From positions 1,674,001-1,738,000 of the forward strand of contig SPDT01000004.1 of assembly GCA_008477525.1 (NCBI GenBank): 64,000 nt of DNA. Reading direction: 5' to 3'. The notes under the pieces were generated by a model that worked only from the letters and a program-made list of their open reading frames with translations, did no database searches and was not told where the DNA came from. The DNA comes from Hypomyces perniciosus. Its lineage: Eukaryota; Ascomycota; Sordariomycetes; Hypocreales; Hypocreaceae. Below, piece by piece: positions 62,221 through 64,000 of this stretch; positions within the stretch are counted from its first letter, which is position 1, and each line of letters opens with the position of its first letter. The translations under genes and the position numbers were made by a program.

Positions 62221-62859
62221 CATCATGCCACATGTCTAATATGCCCAATATGCACATACGTATTATGAAGTACAGAGTAGTACATCGTAAAAAGAGGCAT
62301 CATACTCCACATCGATAATGCCGGGCATTGCGGGCTCATCCAGACCCCGAGTCCTCGAGTTCAACAGGCATTGGGGCGCATACAGCATTCTATGTATTAC
62401 ATACCTACATGTAATGAGCCCAGCCACTTGTATGATCAACATGTAGATAAATATAAGTCGACTTGTAATTTATCCGACTGGCCGACAATCGGGCCTCTCA
62501 TTACCTACCTAATACGACACCAACCTTCATCCGATATGCCCCCCTCAGATATAGCCTCTTAGTAAGGCGGGGTCGATGATGGAGGAGAGGGGCATTATTG
62601 ATTGTGACGTTAATGCTTACCGATGCGGAGAAAGCGAACAACTTCTCTCGCGGAGTCTCTCATACCTACAATATTCGCTGATGAGTACATTGAGAGCGGC
62701 GCAGCGAATCGGCCTTCTGCAAAGGACTTTGACTTCTCCTACTTCAGCATTCAAAGCTTCACCCTTCAGTTCGTGCTTTGCCCCACCGTTGCTATTTTTC
62801 CAAGATCGAGAGAGCTCACGTTTTGTTCCGATTCAGGACAGCAATTGAGGTTTGCGACC
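62221..62859. other. Upstream region of the glyoxalase gene
   Basis: Promoter and leader of the glyoxalase I gene. From 62,681 an ATG opens a frame (to 62,848) whose start looks like a mitochondrial targeting peptide (MSTLRAAQRIGLLQRTLTSP), but it is out of phase with the glyoxalase start. In the glyoxalase frame the leader is open back to 62,623. Confidence 0.55.
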
Positions 62860-64000
62860 ATGGCGACCATGACGGATTTGAAGACGTACAAGTTCAATCA
62901 CTCGATGTAAGCGGCTGCTCTGCCTTGTTGATGAAGATGGACTAACGGCCGTTGAGGATTCGAGTCAAGGACCCCAAGGAGTCCGGTACGTTGGCGACAT
63001 GCCATGATGCAATCTAGAGTACCAAACTGACTTTTATCCACAGTCAAATTCTACGAGTTCCTGGGCATGAGCGTGGTGAAGAAATTGCAATTCCCCGAGG
63101 CCAAGTTCGACCTGTACTTCATGGCCTACAACAGCCCTGGCGCCCTCTCCCACGGAAACTCTGCCGTCGACAGAGAAGGTGTCATTGAGCTGACTCACAA
63201 CTACGGCACTGAGAACGACCCTACCTACACCATCAACAACGGTAACAAGGAGCCTCACCGCGGGTTTGGCCACACCTGCATCTCCGTGGACAACATCCAG
63301 GCTGCATGCCAGCGAATCGAGGATGCTGGCTACAAGTTCCAGAAGAAGCTCACCGACGGGCGGATGCATAACATCGCCTTCGCGCTGGATCCCGATGGAT
63401 ATTGGGTTGAGATCATCGGTCAAAAGCCCGTGGAGGAGACCGCGGAAGTCAAAGAGACCAACGTGTCCACCTACCGCATGGTAAAGCGCAACATCTCCCC
63501 CCAGGCACAGACAAAACGAACTTGCTGACGATTAAAACTAGAACCACACCATGATCCGCGTCAAAGATGCCGAAAAGTCCCTGAAATTCTACCAGGAAGT
63601 CCTTGGCATGTCTCTTATCAGGACTCACGATGCCACGAGCGCAGGCTTTAGTCTGTACTTCCTCGGCTACCCAGACAACAAGAAACTGTCCACAGACGGC
63701 AAGACCAGCGACCTCGAGGGTCTACTCGAACTGACCTGGAATCACGGCACTGAAAAGGACGAGAACTTCTCGTACCACAACGGAAACGCTGAGCCTCAGG
63801 GCTTTGGTCACATTTGTAAGTCCACGGGCGTGTGTAGTGATGCTATGTTCACTTGGCTGACGGGTTGGCGTGCAGGTGTTTCGGTCGACGATCTCGATGC
63901 TGCGTGTCAGCGATTCGAGGATTTGCAGTGTAACTGGAAGAAGAGGTTGACGGATGGTCGTATGAGGGATGTTGCTTTCCTGCTGGATCCCGATGGGTAC
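62860..64000 (+). CDS. glo1: Glyoxalase I (lactoylglutathione lyase), two-domain, 3' end beyond window
   Basis: Five exons are visible: 62,860-62,906, 62,957-62,985, 63,044-63,480, 63,542-63,815 and 63,876 to the window edge. All introns are 50-61 nt GT-AG. The enzyme isomerises the methylglyoxal-glutathione hemithioacetal to S-lactoylglutathione, the first step of methylglyoxal detoxification in cytosol and possibly mitochondria. Two homologous vicinal-oxygen-chelate domains are evident: TYKFNHSMIRVKDPKESVKFYEFLGMS to DGRMHNIAFALDPDGYWVEI, then YRMNHTMIRVKDAEKSLKFYQEVLGMS to DGRMRDVAFLLDPDGY. This is the fused monomeric form typical of fungi (about 320 residues). Metal ligands of the family (His near each start, Glu in the LEL/IEL T strands, His in GFGH, Glu near the domain end) are present in the visible parts. 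The second domain lacks its last residues only because the window ends. Confidence 0.95.

Noticed and set aside
63034..63423. 129-codon minus-strand frame
   Set aside because: It is antisense to glyoxalase I exon 3.
1..64000. A Starship-type giant transposon with a tyrosine-recombinase captain gene
   Set aside because: No frame resembling a DUF3435 recombinase was seen on either strand, and the repeat block is made of retroelements.

Overview
The window looks like nuclear DNA of a filamentous ascomycete, most probably Eurotiales (Aspergillus/Penicillium-like). The evidence is genes broken by 55-150 nt GT-AG introns, fungus-specific protein families, a tRNA-Lys(CTT) with an intron, and repeats that carry the signature of repeat-induced point mutation (RIP). 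The genus is inferred; nothing in the sequence fixes it.

Positions 1 to about 37,740 are one long gene-free AT-rich block built from nested LTR retrotransposons. Most internal regions have lost CpA and CpG to TpA, so the polymerase frames are full of stops but can still be read: a Ty1/Copia element (1-3,593, + strand), a Gypsy element with chromodomain (about 3,594-9,663, + strand) and a second Gypsy element (about 13,669-22,842, + strand). Set in this decayed matrix are fresh, hardly mutated insertions with exact 5-bp target duplications: two solo Copia-type LTRs, two solo 265-bp LTRs, and a 444-bp miniature LTR element at 32,804-33,247. The block is constitutive-heterochromatin-like and could be pericentromeric or subtelomeric.

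Positions 37.7-41.9 kb are a transition zone of normal base composition. It holds a truncated hAT transposase and two inverted-repeat (foldback) structures but no convincing host gene.

From 41.98 kb on, ordinary genes appear: a multi-span membrane protein (+), a sterol 24-C-methyltransferase (-), an F-box protein with a 23-bp minisatellite just upstream (-), a KCH-type potassium channel protein (-), a degenerate kinase-like gene (+), a roadblock/LAMTOR2-like protein (+), an uncharacterised Ser-rich protein (-), an intron-containing tRNA-Lys (-), a RibD-C/DHFR-fold reductase-like protein (+) and a two-domain glyoxalase I running off the right edge (+). The genes are independently transcribed housekeeping or accessory genes. 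I see no biosynthetic cluster and no mobile-element captain gene.
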